A DNA stretch of 64,000 nucleotides from Cryomorphaceae bacterium (GTDB lineage: Bacteria; Bacteroidota; Bacteroidia; Flavobacteriales; ECT2AJA-044), in assembly GCA_017798125.1 (NCBI GenBank), contig CP059070.1, positions 372,001-436,000 of the forward strand. Direction: 5' to 3'. The position numbers and the translations under genes are program-made. The notes below the pieces were generated by a model that ran no database searches, had not been told where the DNA came from, and saw nothing but the letters and a program-made list of their open reading frames with translations. This document shows, one piece after another, positions 44,765-53,316 of this stretch; the stretch's first letter is position 1, and each line of letters begins with the position of its first letter.

Positions 44765-45643
44765 ATGTCGAACAAGATGGACAAATACACGAAACGGCGC
44801 CTGCGCTCCAGCTATGCGAGCGTAGTGGTGAGCATATCGCTGGTGTTGTTCATGATCGGCATGCTCGGCCTCTTGGTCTTGAATGCCAAGCGCATTTCCG
44901 ATCACGTCAAAGAGAACTTTGTCTTCACCGTAATGCTGAAGCCCGATGCCAAGGAATTGGAAGTTCGGCAGTTTCAAAAATCGCTTGAACTCAAAGACTA
45001 CGTTTTGGCCACAGAGTATGTCAGTGCGGAAGAAGCGGCGGATCTCTTGAAAGAGGACTTGGACGAAGATTTTGTGCAGTTCTTGGGATTCAATCCCCTC
45101 TCCAATTCTATTGACGTGTACTTCAAGGCGGATTATGCGACCTCAGAAACCCTGGGTGTTGTGGCCGATGAACTGGGCGATCATCCCCTGGTGCAGGAGG
45201 TAGCCTACGACAAGCCTTTGATTCAATTGATGAACGAAAACATTCGCAAGATCAGCATCGGAATTCTCTCAGTGAGTGCGCTGCTGACCTTGATTGCCGT
45301 GGCCTTGATCAACAGCAGTATTCGACTCAGTATTTATTCGCGCAGATTCCTCATTAAAACCATGCAACTGGTTGGGGCCACCAAGCGCTTTATTCGACGA
45401 CCCTTCTTGTGGCGTGGAGTGCGCATGGGGGTCATCGGGGCCGTGATCGCCTTGGCATTGCTGGCCGGTATGCTGGTGGGTATTGAGCGAAACATACCAG
45501 ACCTGGTCGTGGTGGACGACTATCAAATGCTCGGGACATTGGCCGGCGGGACCCTCCTGCTCGGCGTTTTCATCTCGTGGATTTGTACTTTCTTTGCAGT
45601 ACGTAAGTACTTGCGCCTTAAAACGGACGAACTCTATTTCTGA
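44765..45643 (+). CDS. ftsX: Cell division ABC transporter permease FtsX
   Basis: 292 residues. One N-terminal helix (about 18-40), a periplasmic domain (about 45-150) and three C-terminal helices around the conserved RSLRLxIYSRRFLIKTMQLVGAT-type cytoplasmic loop (here SIRLSIYSRRFLIKTMQLVGAT). With FtsE it controls murein hydrolases at the septum. ftsE is elsewhere. It is first in a unit with DUF3098, uppP and truB; the stop and next start overlap (TGATG). Confidence 0.93.
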   Translation: MSNKMDKYTKRRLRSSYASVVVSISLVLFMIGMLGLLVLNAKRISDHVKENFVFTVMLKPDAKELEVRQFQKSLELKDYVLATEYVSAEEAADLLKEDLDEDFVQFLGFNPLSNSIDVYFKADYATSETLGVVADELGDHPLVQEVAYDKPLIQLMNENIRKISIGILSVSALLTLIAVALINSSIRLSIYSRRFLIKTMQLVGATKRFIRRPFLWRGVRMGVIGAVIALALLAGMLVGIERNIPDLVVVDDYQMLGTLAGGTLLLGVFISWICTFFAVRKYLRLKTDELYF

Positions 45644-45891
45644 TGGAAGAAAGAAACAAGGACTTTATTTTCGAAAAGCGCAATTATCAATTGATGATTG
45701 TTGGATTGGTGGTTATGGCCATCGGATACCTACTCATGGTGGGCGGAGGATCGGAAGACCCAGAAGTTTTCAACCCTGAAATCTTCAGCGCGCGCCGCAT
45801 CGTGGTTTCCCCTACGGTTATCATCATCGGATTTGCGATCGAGATCTACGCCATCATGTGGCGTCCGAAGTCTAAATCAACGTCTGAATGA
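45643..45891 (+). CDS. DUF3098 membrane protein
   Basis: 82 residues with two helices and the family start DFIFEKRNYQLMIVGLVVMAIGYLLMVGGGSEDP. It is found between ftsX and uppP in many Bacteroidota; its function is unknown. Overlaps ftsX by one base and uppP by four (ATGA). Confidence 0.9.
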   Translation: MEERNKDFIFEKRNYQLMIVGLVVMAIGYLLMVGGGSEDPEVFNPEIFSARRIVVSPTVIIIGFAIEIYAIMWRPKSKSTSE

Positions 45892-46688
45892 ATTGGTTCG
45901 AGGCATTAATCCTGGGTATTATCCAGGGTTTGACCGAATTTCTGCCCGTATCGAGCAGTGGTCACCTCGAACTCGCTAAAGCCCTTTTCGGGGAAGGTTC
46001 CGTCCCCGAAGAAAGCCTCCTTTTTACCGTTTTGGTACACGGCGCCACGGCGCTGGCTACCCTACTCGTTTTCCGAAAAGACGTCAACGAAATTCTGAAG
46101 GGTCTGATGACCTTTCAATGGAATGACGAGGCAAAATTTGTCACCTTCATTTTGGTCTCCATGGTTCCTGCGGCCGCCGTCGGACTGCTTCTTGAAGATC
46201 AAATCGAAGCGCTTTTCGGCGGACAAATCACACTCGTTGGAGCCATGCTCATCGTTACAGGAGGTCTGCTCTTCTTGGCCGATCGTGCCAAGAACACGGA
46301 CAAACCCGTAGGCGCCATGAACGCCTTCATTATTGGTGTGGCACAGGCCATCGCTATTCTTCCTGGAATCTCTCGATCTGGAGCAACCATCTCCGCAGCG
46401 GTCCTTCAAGGGATTGACCGAGAAAAGGCGGCTCGTTTTTCCTTTTTAATGGTGGTGCCCCTTATCCTCGGCAAAATGCTGCTCGACCTCAAGGATCTGG
46501 CCACCGGAGAAATGACCATTAGCCAGGGCGCTAGCCTACCCATGACCATCGGCTTCCTCGCTGCATTCTTTAGCGGAGTCGTGGCCTGCCGCTGGATGAT
46601 CGCCTTAGTCAAACGCGCCCAATTGCGCTACTTCTCTTTTTATTGCTTTGCCGTAGGCGCCATTGCCATCGCCGTTAGCTTACTCTAA
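45888..46688 (+). CDS. uppP: Undecaprenyl-diphosphatase
   Basis: 266 residues, seven to eight helices. Family motifs GLTEFLPVSSSGHLEL and PGISRSGATI are intact. It converts undecaprenyl diphosphate to the monophosphate carrier used in peptidoglycan and surface-glycan synthesis; activity also gives bacitracin tolerance in other species. It overlaps DUF3098 by 4 bp and truB by 1 bp (TAATG). Confidence 0.95.
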   Translation: MNWFEALILGIIQGLTEFLPVSSSGHLELAKALFGEGSVPEESLLFTVLVHGATALATLLVFRKDVNEILKGLMTFQWNDEAKFVTFILVSMVPAAAVGLLLEDQIEALFGGQITLVGAMLIVTGGLLFLADRAKNTDKPVGAMNAFIIGVAQAIAILPGISRSGATISAAVLQGIDREKAARFSFLMVVPLILGKMLLDLKDLATGEMTISQGASLPMTIGFLAAFFSGVVACRWMIALVKRAQLRYFSFYCFAVGAIAIAVSLL

Positions 46689-47389
46689 TGTCCGCAGATC
46701 AAGACCTCAATGAATATCAGCTAGGCCGCGTCCTACTGATCGATAAGCCCTTGGAATGGACCTCTTTTCAAGTGGTCAATAAAATCCGCTGGGTCATTCG
46801 CAAGCACTACGGACTTCGAAAAATCAAGGTTGGTCATGCAGGTACTCTAGACCCATTAGCAACGGGGCTCCTCATCCTGTGCACGGGCCGGAAAACGAAA
46901 GAAATTGAGCAGTTCCAAGCCGAAGAAAAAGAGTACACCGGCACCTTCCTTCTCGGCGCAACCACTCCGAGCTACGACCTAGAAACCGAGGTCGACCGTG
47001 AATTTCCCACGGAGCACATCACTCCAGAAAAAGTAGAGTTGGTCCGCCAACAATTTCTAGGGGAAATCTTGCAGCGGCCGCCCGTATTCTCTGCGGTTCA
47101 CATTGACGGCAAGCGCGCTTACGATTTAGCGCGCAAGGGCCTACGGCCCGATGTTCCCCCGAGGCAAATCTCCATCCACAGCCTAGATCTGAACCTGGAA
47201 GCCTTCCCTGAAGTCTCTTTCGTGGTTCGATGCAGCAAAGGAACCTATATCCGAAGTTTAGCGCACGACATAGGTCAGGCCCTCAACTCCGGAGCACACC
47301 TCACCTCACTGCGACGCACGGGAAGCGGTGATTTTCGCGTCGAAGACGCCATGACTATAGGCGGATTTATTGAACAGCTAGAAGCTTAG
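46688..47389 (+). CDS. truB: tRNA pseudouridine-55 synthase
   Basis: 233 residues. The catalytic Asp lies in GHAGTLDPLATG and the later GTYIRSLAHDIG motif is present. It isomerises U55 in the T-loop of tRNAs. The C-terminal PUA domain of longer TruB proteins is absent, as is usual for short forms. Codons near 151-156 (KGLRPD) contain a dispersed palindrome where the family has a loop. Its stop interlocks with the next gene (TTAG). Confidence 0.95.
   Translation: MSADQDLNEYQLGRVLLIDKPLEWTSFQVVNKIRWVIRKHYGLRKIKVGHAGTLDPLATGLLILCTGRKTKEIEQFQAEEKEYTGTFLLGATTPSYDLETEVDREFPTEHITPEKVELVRQQFLGEILQRPPVFSAVHIDGKRAYDLARKGLRPDVPPRQISIHSLDLNLEAFPEVSFVVRCSKGTYIRSLAHDIGQALNSGAHLTSLRRTGSGDFRVEDAMTIGGFIEQLEA
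47137..47152 (+). repeat. Dispersed palindrome, copy 11 (GGGCC-TAC-GGCCC-GAT)
   Basis: Identical to copies 2 and 4, sense strand in truB, coding GLRPD. Confidence 0.7.
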
Positions 47390-48117
47390 ACTCGGTACCG
47401 CGAATTCCATTCGGCATCATTGAAGTTCTTTTCCATGGCCAAGGTGAAGAAAGAAGCCATAGCACTGAAGGCAATCAGCAACCAGAAAAACAAGATTCCT
47501 CGGATGGGCCAACTCGCCATATCCGGATCTGTGACCATTACGCGATGCGGCACTAGCATTGAAATCGTAAATGCGAGCGCAAATACGAATTTGACCATGT
47601 TGCCAAAGGTCTGAAGTGGCCAGCTCAAAATGCGGCGCATGGCATTGAGTTCCCCACCCCATTTGTGGACCAAGTAATAGTGGTTTTGACCTACTGGAAC
47701 CAACAAAAGCGGATCCTTGTCGCGTTCCTTAAGATTGAAGAGTTCTGCCGGGGCAACGATTTTGTATCCGTCTAGCTCAACGCTGTGGTCTTTCTGCAAT
47801 TCTTTAACCTTCGAAATGGCTTCACTCGGAATCTCTCCTTTGAAGTACTTAGCATCCAAGAAGCGCAAGCGATACTGCACGCAGATCTTCTTGATGTCCA
47901 CAATGGAGTAAATGCGATCCGCCTGAAGTTCCTCCATGTTCAAGACAGGAGCTCCTTCACCGGCTGAGCCCAGAATATTCTCTAGTATCTGTTCGTCCAG
48001 TCGATCATCTCTTTCCAATAAGGCCTTGAAGGCAGACAACGTATCGTCTTGGTTTTGCTTCAGTCGCTTCGCGCGCTCTTTATACAGAGCACTTTCTAGG
48101 TTTACTCCTTCAAACAT
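47386..48117 (-). CDS. Conserved membrane protein, unknown function
   Basis: 243 residues. A soluble N-terminal part (about 1-160, with YRLRFLDAKYFKGEIPSEA and VPVGQNHYYLVHKWGGE), then two C-terminal membrane helices (about 173-195 and 205-228). I recognise no named family; relatives seem to be confined to Bacteroidota (memory, unverified). It starts divergently from queA and converges on truB. TATCTTTC 40 nt upstream is a near -7 match. Confidence 0.65.
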   Translation of the reverse strand: MFEGVNLESALYKERAKRLKQNQDDTLSAFKALLERDDRLDEQILENILGSAGEGAPVLNMEELQADRIYSIVDIKKICVQYRLRFLDAKYFKGEIPSEAISKVKELQKDHSVELDGYKIVAPAELFNLKERDKDPLLLVPVGQNHYYLVHKWGGELNAMRRILSWPLQTFGNMVKFVFALAFTISMLVPHRVMVTDPDMASWPIRGILFFWLLIAFSAMASFFTLAMEKNFNDAEWNSRYRV

Positions 48118-48226
48118 TTCGAATGCTTTGCGTTAGGATATGATAACTGCTCAGAAAGATAATTAGTTTTCAAATTGAATTGAAATTCCTTTTCGCCTTA
48201 TTTTCTGGTGTTTTTCAGCGGATTAC

Positions 48227-48258
48227 TTGACAACCCCCCTCGCCGGAATGTATATTTG
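48227..48258 (+). promoter_or_regulatory. Complete promoter TTG-N21-TATATTTG for queA
   Basis: TTG (48227-48229), 21 nt, then TATATTTG (48251-48258), 37 nt before the queA ATG. Both elements and spacing fit the Bacteroidota consensus; the best promoter in the window. Confidence 0.75.
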
Positions 48259-48295
48259 CGCTCATTTTTTACCAACTCTTTAAAGCCCGTAAGCT

Positions 48296-49351
48296 ATGAA
48301 GATGAAGCTTTCGCACTTCAATTTTGACCTTCCTGAGAAACTGCTCGCAGAACGCCCTGCGGAAAATCGCGATGAGAGTCGACTCATGGTCGTCCACCGT
48401 GATTCTGGCAAATTCGAGCACAAATTGTTCCGGGACGTGATCGACTACTTTGACGATCGCGATGTCATGATCCTCAACAACACCAAGGTATTCCCTGCTC
48501 GCATGTACGGGAATAAGGAAAAAACCGGTGCACGTATTGAGGTCTTCTTGCTGCGTGAGTTGAACCAAGAAAGCCGCTTGTGGGACGTATTGGTTGATCC
48601 AGCACGTAAAATTCGCATCGGAAACAAGCTCTACTTTGGAGAAGATGATAGCTTGGTGGCAGAAGTCATCGACAACACCACTTCCCGAGGCCGCACGCTT
48701 CGCTTCTTGTTTGATGGCAGCTACGATGAGTTTCGCAGCAAGCTTTATGAGTTGGGTCAAACACCTCTTCCCAAATACATCAATCGCGAACCGGATGAAT
48801 TGGATGCGGATCGCTACCAAACCATTTACGCGAAGGAAGAAGGTGCCGTTGCGGCGCCTACAGCCGGGCTTCACTTCAGCAAGCAATTGTTGAAGCGTCT
48901 AGAGATCAAAGGAATTCGATTCCCAGAATTGACCTTGCACGTAGGTTTAGGAACCTTCCGCCCGGTGGAAGTAGAAGACCTCAGCAAACACAAGATGGAT
49001 TCTGAGCAAATCAGTGTCCCTCAGGATTGTGTGGATATCGTCAACCAAGGAATTGATGAAAAGCGTCGCATTTGCGCGGTTGGTACCACCGTTATGCGCG
49101 CCGTGGAGAGTTCTGTGAGCACCGACGGGCACCTGAACACTTTTGCGGGCTGGACCAACAAATTCATCTTCCCTCCATACGATTTCACCATTGCGAACAG
49201 CATGATCACGAACTTCCACACACCGAAGTCAACGCTGATGATGATGACCGCTGCCTTTGCCGGATTTGACCTGCTTAAAGAGGCGTATGCGGAAGCCGTA
49301 AAAGAAGAATACCGCTTCTACACGTACGGTGACGCTATGCTTATCCTCTAA
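48296..49351 (+). CDS. queA: S-adenosylmethionine:tRNA ribosyltransferase-isomerase
   Basis: 351 residues, normal length. [27 protein letters not shown] at the start, and [10 protein letters not shown] and GTFRPV motifs are family marks. It moves the ribosyl part of AdoMet onto preQ1 in tRNA to make epoxyqueuosine. Transcribed from the promoter at 48227-48258 and overlapping ispD by one base (TAATG). Confidence 0.96.
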   Translation: MKMKLSHFNFDLPEKLLAERPAENRDESRLMVVHRDSGKFEHKLFRDVIDYFDDRDVMILNNTKVFPARMYGNKEKTGARIEVFLLRELNQESRLWDVLVDPARKIRIGNKLYFGEDDSLVAEVIDNTTSRGRTLRFLFDGSYDEFRSKLYELGQTPLPKYINREPDELDADRYQTIYAKEEGAVAAPTAGLHFSKQLLKRLEIKGIRFPELTLHVGLGTFRPVEVEDLSKHKMDSEQISVPQDCVDIVNQGIDEKRRICAVGTTVMRAVESSVSTDGHLNTFAGWTNKFIFPPYDFTIANSMITNFHTPKSTLMMMTAAFAGFDLLKEAYAEAVKEEYRFYTYGDAMLIL

Positions 49352-50013
49352 TGAAGAGATACGCCGTTATTGTCGCCGGAGGATCGGGAACCCGAATGGG
49401 CTCGGAGATCCCAAAGCAATTCATTCCCCTCCGAGGGCGTCCACTATTGATGCACACCTTGGAGACCTTCTACGACTACGACCCTTCCATGGAAATCATC
49501 TTGGTTCTGCCAAAGGATCAGTTTGACTACTGGAACCAGCTCTGCCGAGAATACGGTTGGGATTTACCCTTCACTTTGACCGCTGGGGGCGAAACGCGCT
49601 TTCATTCGGTAAAGAATGGTCTTGACCAAATTGAGGAAGATGGGGTTGTGGGCATTCACGATGGCGTCCGTCCTTTCGTAAGCCGAGAAACCTTGGATCG
49701 CTGTTATTCAACCGCCGCAAAGAGCAATTCAGCAATTCCTGTAGTTCCCGTTACGGACTCCTTGCGAAAGATTGATGAAGGGGGAAATAAAGCGGTTCGC
49801 CGTTCGGACTTCCGTTCGGTACAGACACCCCAGTGCTTTTGGTACAACGTGCTGGCGCCCTGCTACGATGTAGGTTATCGCGAAGACTTTACGGACGATG
49901 CCAGTGTTTTTGAAGCTGCGGGCTTTAAGGTCAACCTAGTCGACGGAAATCCGGAAAACATCAAGATTACGACGCCGAAGGATCTTAAGCTGGCCGAGTA
50001 TTTATTGGGGTAA
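49351..50013 (+). CDS. ispD: 2-C-methyl-D-erythritol 4-phosphate cytidylyltransferase
   Basis: 220 residues. Nucleotide loop AGGSGTRMGSEIPKQF, GIHDGVRPFVS and TDDASVFE motifs are intact. It makes CDP-methylerythritol in the MEP isoprenoid pathway. Coupled to queA at its start; the 3' end overlaps the convergent amidohydrolase by 29 bp. Confidence 0.95.
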   Translation: MKRYAVIVAGGSGTRMGSEIPKQFIPLRGRPLLMHTLETFYDYDPSMEIILVLPKDQFDYWNQLCREYGWDLPFTLTAGGETRFHSVKNGLDQIEEDGVVGIHDGVRPFVSRETLDRCYSTAAKSNSAIPVVPVTDSLRKIDEGGNKAVRRSDFRSVQTPQCFWYNVLAPCYDVGYREDFTDDASVFEAAGFKVNLVDGNPENIKITTPKDLKLAEYLLG

Positions 50014-51193
50014 CCTTTTGAACCGATGCAGCACTGAAGCTCCCGTCGGTTTCGAGGTGAATCAAGCCCGGACGTGCTCCTTCTTCGAGCCTTCCAAGGT
50101 GCTTTAGTTCCAAAGCTTCAGCTCCGTTCAAGGTGGCCCATTGAAGAAGCTCTTCGAAAGGCAGATCGGAAACGCGCTCGTCGATGAAGCTCAATTCATT
50201 CCAGAAGTTCAAATCCCAATTGCTGCTCAGTGAATCCGTACCCACGCAGATGCGCAGCCCCATCTCACGCCAAAGGGCGTAGTTCGGTAGGCGGCGTTCA
50301 ATGTACCAATTGGCTCGGGCACAGGTCACCCAGAAAAAGCGGCTGGAATGTTGAAGCGAGCGCTCCAAATCCGCTTGCTCGGTCATGGTGTTGTGGACCA
50401 AGAGCATGTTCTGGCATCGCGGTAAAAGGGGCACCACATATTGATTACTGTTGGCTCGGTGCGGTCTGAAGGTATCTGACCTTCCCCGAACCTGAGACAA
50501 GAAATCCGCCATGGGTCCGGAAGCCGATTCAAAGAGTTCATTTTCTCCAGGGGTCTCCTGATGGTGAAGGGTCATGGGGGTGCCATCGCAGTACTCTCCG
50601 TGATTCATGAGCTGAAACAGCTTATCGCTCACGGTATACGGCGCATGAGGATTAATGCTTACGTGCGCGGTTCGGTGCAGGCCTTCAAATACTCCCTCAT
50701 ACTTGGCCCTTAAGGCCACGCCTCGTTCGTAGGTCTGGTGGGCCCGCTCCGGATTCCAGTCAAAGAGCTCTATAAAGGTGTGGTACTCGATGGAGCTCAT
50801 CGCTTTTTGACTAAAGGTGTCCGCGACATTGCTGATGTCTCCTACAGCGACTACACCGGAGTCGATCATTTCTTGTTCTGCAGACCTCCGCGCCTCTTCT
50901 TTTTCTTTTTCGGGAACTTCCCGTAAAGTGTAAACGTGGTTCAGGAAATCTGGGAGCCCCGTTCCCTCCGGGATTCGCCCTTTAAGGTGACTGAGTTCCA
51001 AGTGACAATGCGCATTCACAAAGCCCGGCGAAAGGACACCCTTGAGACGTGTCGGGGCGATGTGCGCATCGGGCCGTGAGGCCCCCTTCGGAAAAACTCC
51101 GGCAATTCGGCCGCTTGATTCTACCGCCACTACAGCTTCTGGAAGAGGCTTGCCCTTTCCCGTGAAGACCCAATCGGCGGTATAGAATTTCAT
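49985..51193 (-). CDS. Amidohydrolase (chlorohydrolase/SsnA-like)
   Basis: 402 residues. Metal ligands HCH (62-64) in NAHCHLELSHL, NPHAPY, the LHHQET strand, VHNTM and GTDSLSSN follow the order of the cytosine deaminase/SsnA-like amidohydrolases. The substrate is unknown. The start at 51193 has a -7 element 4 nt upstream and lies back to back with rlmN. Codons 37-43 (KGASRPD) contain a dispersed palindrome with a 4-nt loop. Confidence 0.85.
   Translation of the reverse strand: MKFYTADWVFTGKGKPLPEAVVAVESSGRIAGVFPKGASRPDAHIAPTRLKGVLSPGFVNAHCHLELSHLKGRIPEGTGLPDFLNHVYTLREVPEKEKEEARRSAEQEMIDSGVVAVGDISNVADTFSQKAMSSIEYHTFIELFDWNPERAHQTYERGVALRAKYEGVFEGLHRTAHVSINPHAPYTVSDKLFQLMNHGEYCDGTPMTLHHQETPGENELFESASGPMADFLSQVRGRSDTFRPHRANSNQYVVPLLPRCQNMLLVHNTMTEQADLERSLQHSSRFFWVTCARANWYIERRLPNYALWREMGLRICVGTDSLSSNWDLNFWNELSFIDERVSDLPFEELLQWATLNGAEALELKHLGRLEEGARPGLIHLETDGSFSAASVQKVTPINTRPA
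51068..51084 (-). repeat. Dispersed palindrome, copy 12, long loop (GGGCC-TCAC-GGCCC-GAT)
   Basis: Perfect arms with GAT but a 4-nt loop TCAC in place of TAC, sense strand in the amidohydrolase. Confidence 0.55.
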
Positions 51194-51197
51194 GCTT

Positions 51198-51205
51198 CAA
51201 AGCTA
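51198..51205 (-). promoter_or_regulatory. Promoter -7 element TAGCTTTG
   Basis: Exact TAnnTTTG match on the minus strand, 4 nt before the amidohydrolase ATG. Back to back with the rlmN element. Confidence 0.6.
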
Positions 51206-51222
51206 CGAAACCACGAATACCC

Positions 51223-51230
51223 TACCTTTG
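51223..51230 (+). promoter_or_regulatory. Promoter -7 element TACCTTTG
   Basis: Exact TAnnTTTG match, 4 nt before the rlmN ATG. Only 17 nt separates it from the divergent element, so the two promoters overlap. Confidence 0.6.
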
Positions 51231-51234
51231 CCCC

Positions 51235-52278
51235 ATGTCAAAAAAACGAGACATCCGAGCGCTGAGCAGAGCAGATTTGCGCGGCTATTTTGTGGAGATG
51301 GGCGACAAGGCCTTTCGCGGGGACCAGGTCTATGAATGGCTCTGGAACAAAAGCGCGAAGGGTTTCTCCGACATGACCAACCTATCCAAGGGTTTGCGTG
51401 AACACCTGGAGGCCCACTTCAGCATTAACCACATCCATGTGGACAAGATGCAGCGCAGCTCCGATGGGACCATCAAGAATGCCATCAAGCTGCACGACGG
51501 TCTCGTGGTCGAAAGTGTTCTCATTCCCACCGACACGCGAATCACAGCCTGCATTAGTTCGCAAGTGGGGTGTAGTTTGGACTGTCAGTTTTGCGCTACG
51601 GCGCGATTAAAGCGGATGCGCAATTTGAACCCGGACGAGATTTACGATCAGGTCGTGGCCATCAAAGAACAGGCGGAGCTCTACTTTGATCGGCCCCTGA
51701 CCAATATCGTCTTGATGGGTATGGGTGAGCCGCTCATGAACTACAAAAACGTGATGGCGGCCATCGACAAAATTACTTCTCCCGAGGGACTGGGTATGGC
51801 CTCGAAGAGGATTACCCTCAGTACGGTCGGAGTGGCCAAGGGTATTCGTCGATTGGCCGATGATGACGTCAAGTTCAATTTGGCCTTGAGTCTGCATTCG
51901 GGCCGAGAAGTCGTTCGAAAAGACATCATGCCCTTTACCGAGCACAACCCGCTCGATCAACTGAAGGATGCTTTGAAGTACTTCCACGGGAAGACCGGAA
52001 AAAAGGTGACTTACGAATACGTCGTCTGGGAAGGAATCAACGACCAGGACGAAGACATCGACGCGCTGTTGGAGTTTTGCCGTTTGGTCCCGTCCAAGGT
52101 GAACCTCATCCAATACAACCCCATTGGCGACACTCGATTTGTTCCCGTCGCCGGACCTCAATTGGAGCACTACATTGAGCGCTTGCGTGCGGAAGGAGTC
52201 GTGGTGAATGTTCGCATCAGTCGCGGGCAAGATATCGACGCTGCTTGCGGCCAGTTGGCGAACAAGGAAAGCGCCTAA
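51235..52278 (+). CDS. rlmN: Dual-specificity RNA methyltransferase RlmN
   Basis: 347 residues. Radical-SAM cysteines C113, C117 and C120 (CSLDCQFC) and the late acceptor Cys in DAACGQL are present. It methylates A2503 of 23S rRNA and A37 of some tRNAs. The promoter lies 4 nt upstream. A short gap of 36 nt precedes the polyprenyl synthase gene, which has its own -7 element. Confidence 0.96.
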   Translation: MSKKRDIRALSRADLRGYFVEMGDKAFRGDQVYEWLWNKSAKGFSDMTNLSKGLREHLEAHFSINHIHVDKMQRSSDGTIKNAIKLHDGLVVESVLIPTDTRITACISSQVGCSLDCQFCATARLKRMRNLNPDEIYDQVVAIKEQAELYFDRPLTNIVLMGMGEPLMNYKNVMAAIDKITSPEGLGMASKRITLSTVGVAKGIRRLADDDVKFNLALSLHSGREVVRKDIMPFTEHNPLDQLKDALKYFHGKTGKKVTYEYVVWEGINDQDEDIDALLEFCRLVPSKVNLIQYNPIGDTRFVPVAGPQLEHYIERLRAEGVVVNVRISRGQDIDAACGQLANKESA

Positions 52279-52297
52279 ACGGTTGTCCTTTTTGCCG

Positions 52298-52305
52298 TAC
52301 ATTTG
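52298..52305 (+). promoter_or_regulatory. Promoter -7 element TACATTTG
   Basis: Exact TAnnTTTG match 9 nt before the ATG at 52315. A TTG start at 52303 would fall inside this element, supporting 52315. Confidence 0.5.
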
Positions 52306-52314
52306 GCTGCGCGC

Positions 52315-53289
52315 ATGGGCCAACTCGACCACATAAAGCAACCGATTGCAAGCGAGATGGCGGAATTCGAAAAGAAGTTCCGCGCCTCGATGGCCAGTCG
52401 TGTCCCCCTACTTGATCGCATCACGCATTACATCGTTAAACGCAAGGGCAAACAGATGCGTCCCATGTTTGTCTTCTTGAGCGCTCAACTCAATGGGGAA
52501 CTGGACGAAAGTACGCATCGCGCCGCAGCGCTCATTGAGCTGCTGCATACAGCGACCCTCGTTCATGACGATGTAGTAGACGATGCCAATATGCGTCGCG
52601 GTTTCTTCTCCCTCAATGCCCTTTGGAAGAATAAGATTGCTGTACTCGTGGGTGATTACTTGCTTTCACGCGGGCTTCTGCTTTCTGTCGAGAACAAGGA
52701 CTACCACCTGCTGGAAATCGTGAGCAATGCCGTTCGCGAAATGAGTGAAGGGGAGCTCCTTCAGATCGAGAAAGCCCGTCGTTTGGACATCAAAGAAGAC
52801 ATTTACTTCGACATCATTGAGCAAAAAACGGCAACGCTGATTGCCGCTTGTTGTGCGGCTGGGGCCGCAAGCGTCAACAGAGATGAGGCAGTGATTGAAC
52901 GCATGCGGGAGTTTGGATTGAAGGTGGGCATTGCCTTTCAAATCAAGGATGATTTATTTGACTACGCAGCCGTCGGAAAGATTGGCAAGCCTGTTGGAAT
53001 CGACATCAAGGAACAAAAGATGACTTTGCCTTTGATCTACGCCCTGGAACATGCGGAGCGCAAGGACAAAAGGCGAATCATTAATACGGTGAAGAACCAC
53101 AACTTGGAGCCCGATCGGGTCAAGGAAGTCATCGATTATGTGAACGCCAGTGGCGGAATTGAGTACGCGCAAAAGAAAATGTTGGAGTATCGAGATGGAG
53201 CGCTTGCCCTCCTCGATGAGTACCCAGAGAGCGACGCAAAAAACAGCTTGCGCGACTTGGTGAATTACGTGATCGACCGCGACCAATAA
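52315..53289 (+). CDS. Polyprenyl diphosphate synthase
   Basis: 324 residues. First Asp-rich motif DDVVD (85-89) in LVHDDVVDDANMRRG, second motif DDLFDY. Conserved GKQMRP binds isopentenyl diphosphate. It extends allylic diphosphates, probably to octaprenyl or a similar chain for quinones; chain length cannot be read here. ispB is a possible name. Confidence 0.9.
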   Translation: MGQLDHIKQPIASEMAEFEKKFRASMASRVPLLDRITHYIVKRKGKQMRPMFVFLSAQLNGELDESTHRAAALIELLHTATLVHDDVVDDANMRRGFFSLNALWKNKIAVLVGDYLLSRGLLLSVENKDYHLLEIVSNAVREMSEGELLQIEKARRLDIKEDIYFDIIEQKTATLIAACCAAGAASVNRDEAVIERMREFGLKVGIAFQIKDDLFDYAAVGKIGKPVGIDIKEQKMTLPLIYALEHAERKDKRRIINTVKNHNLEPDRVKEVIDYVNASGGIEYAQKKMLEYRDGALALLDEYPESDAKNSLRDLVNYVIDRDQ

Positions 53290-53316
53290 GCCCTCTCAAA
53301 TCTTTATATTCGAGGG

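Noticed and set aside
52517-52531. ATCGCGCCGCAGCGC in the polyprenyl synthase gene
   Set aside because: One arm is a base short, and the sequence codes for the conserved HRAAALIEL segment of the family.
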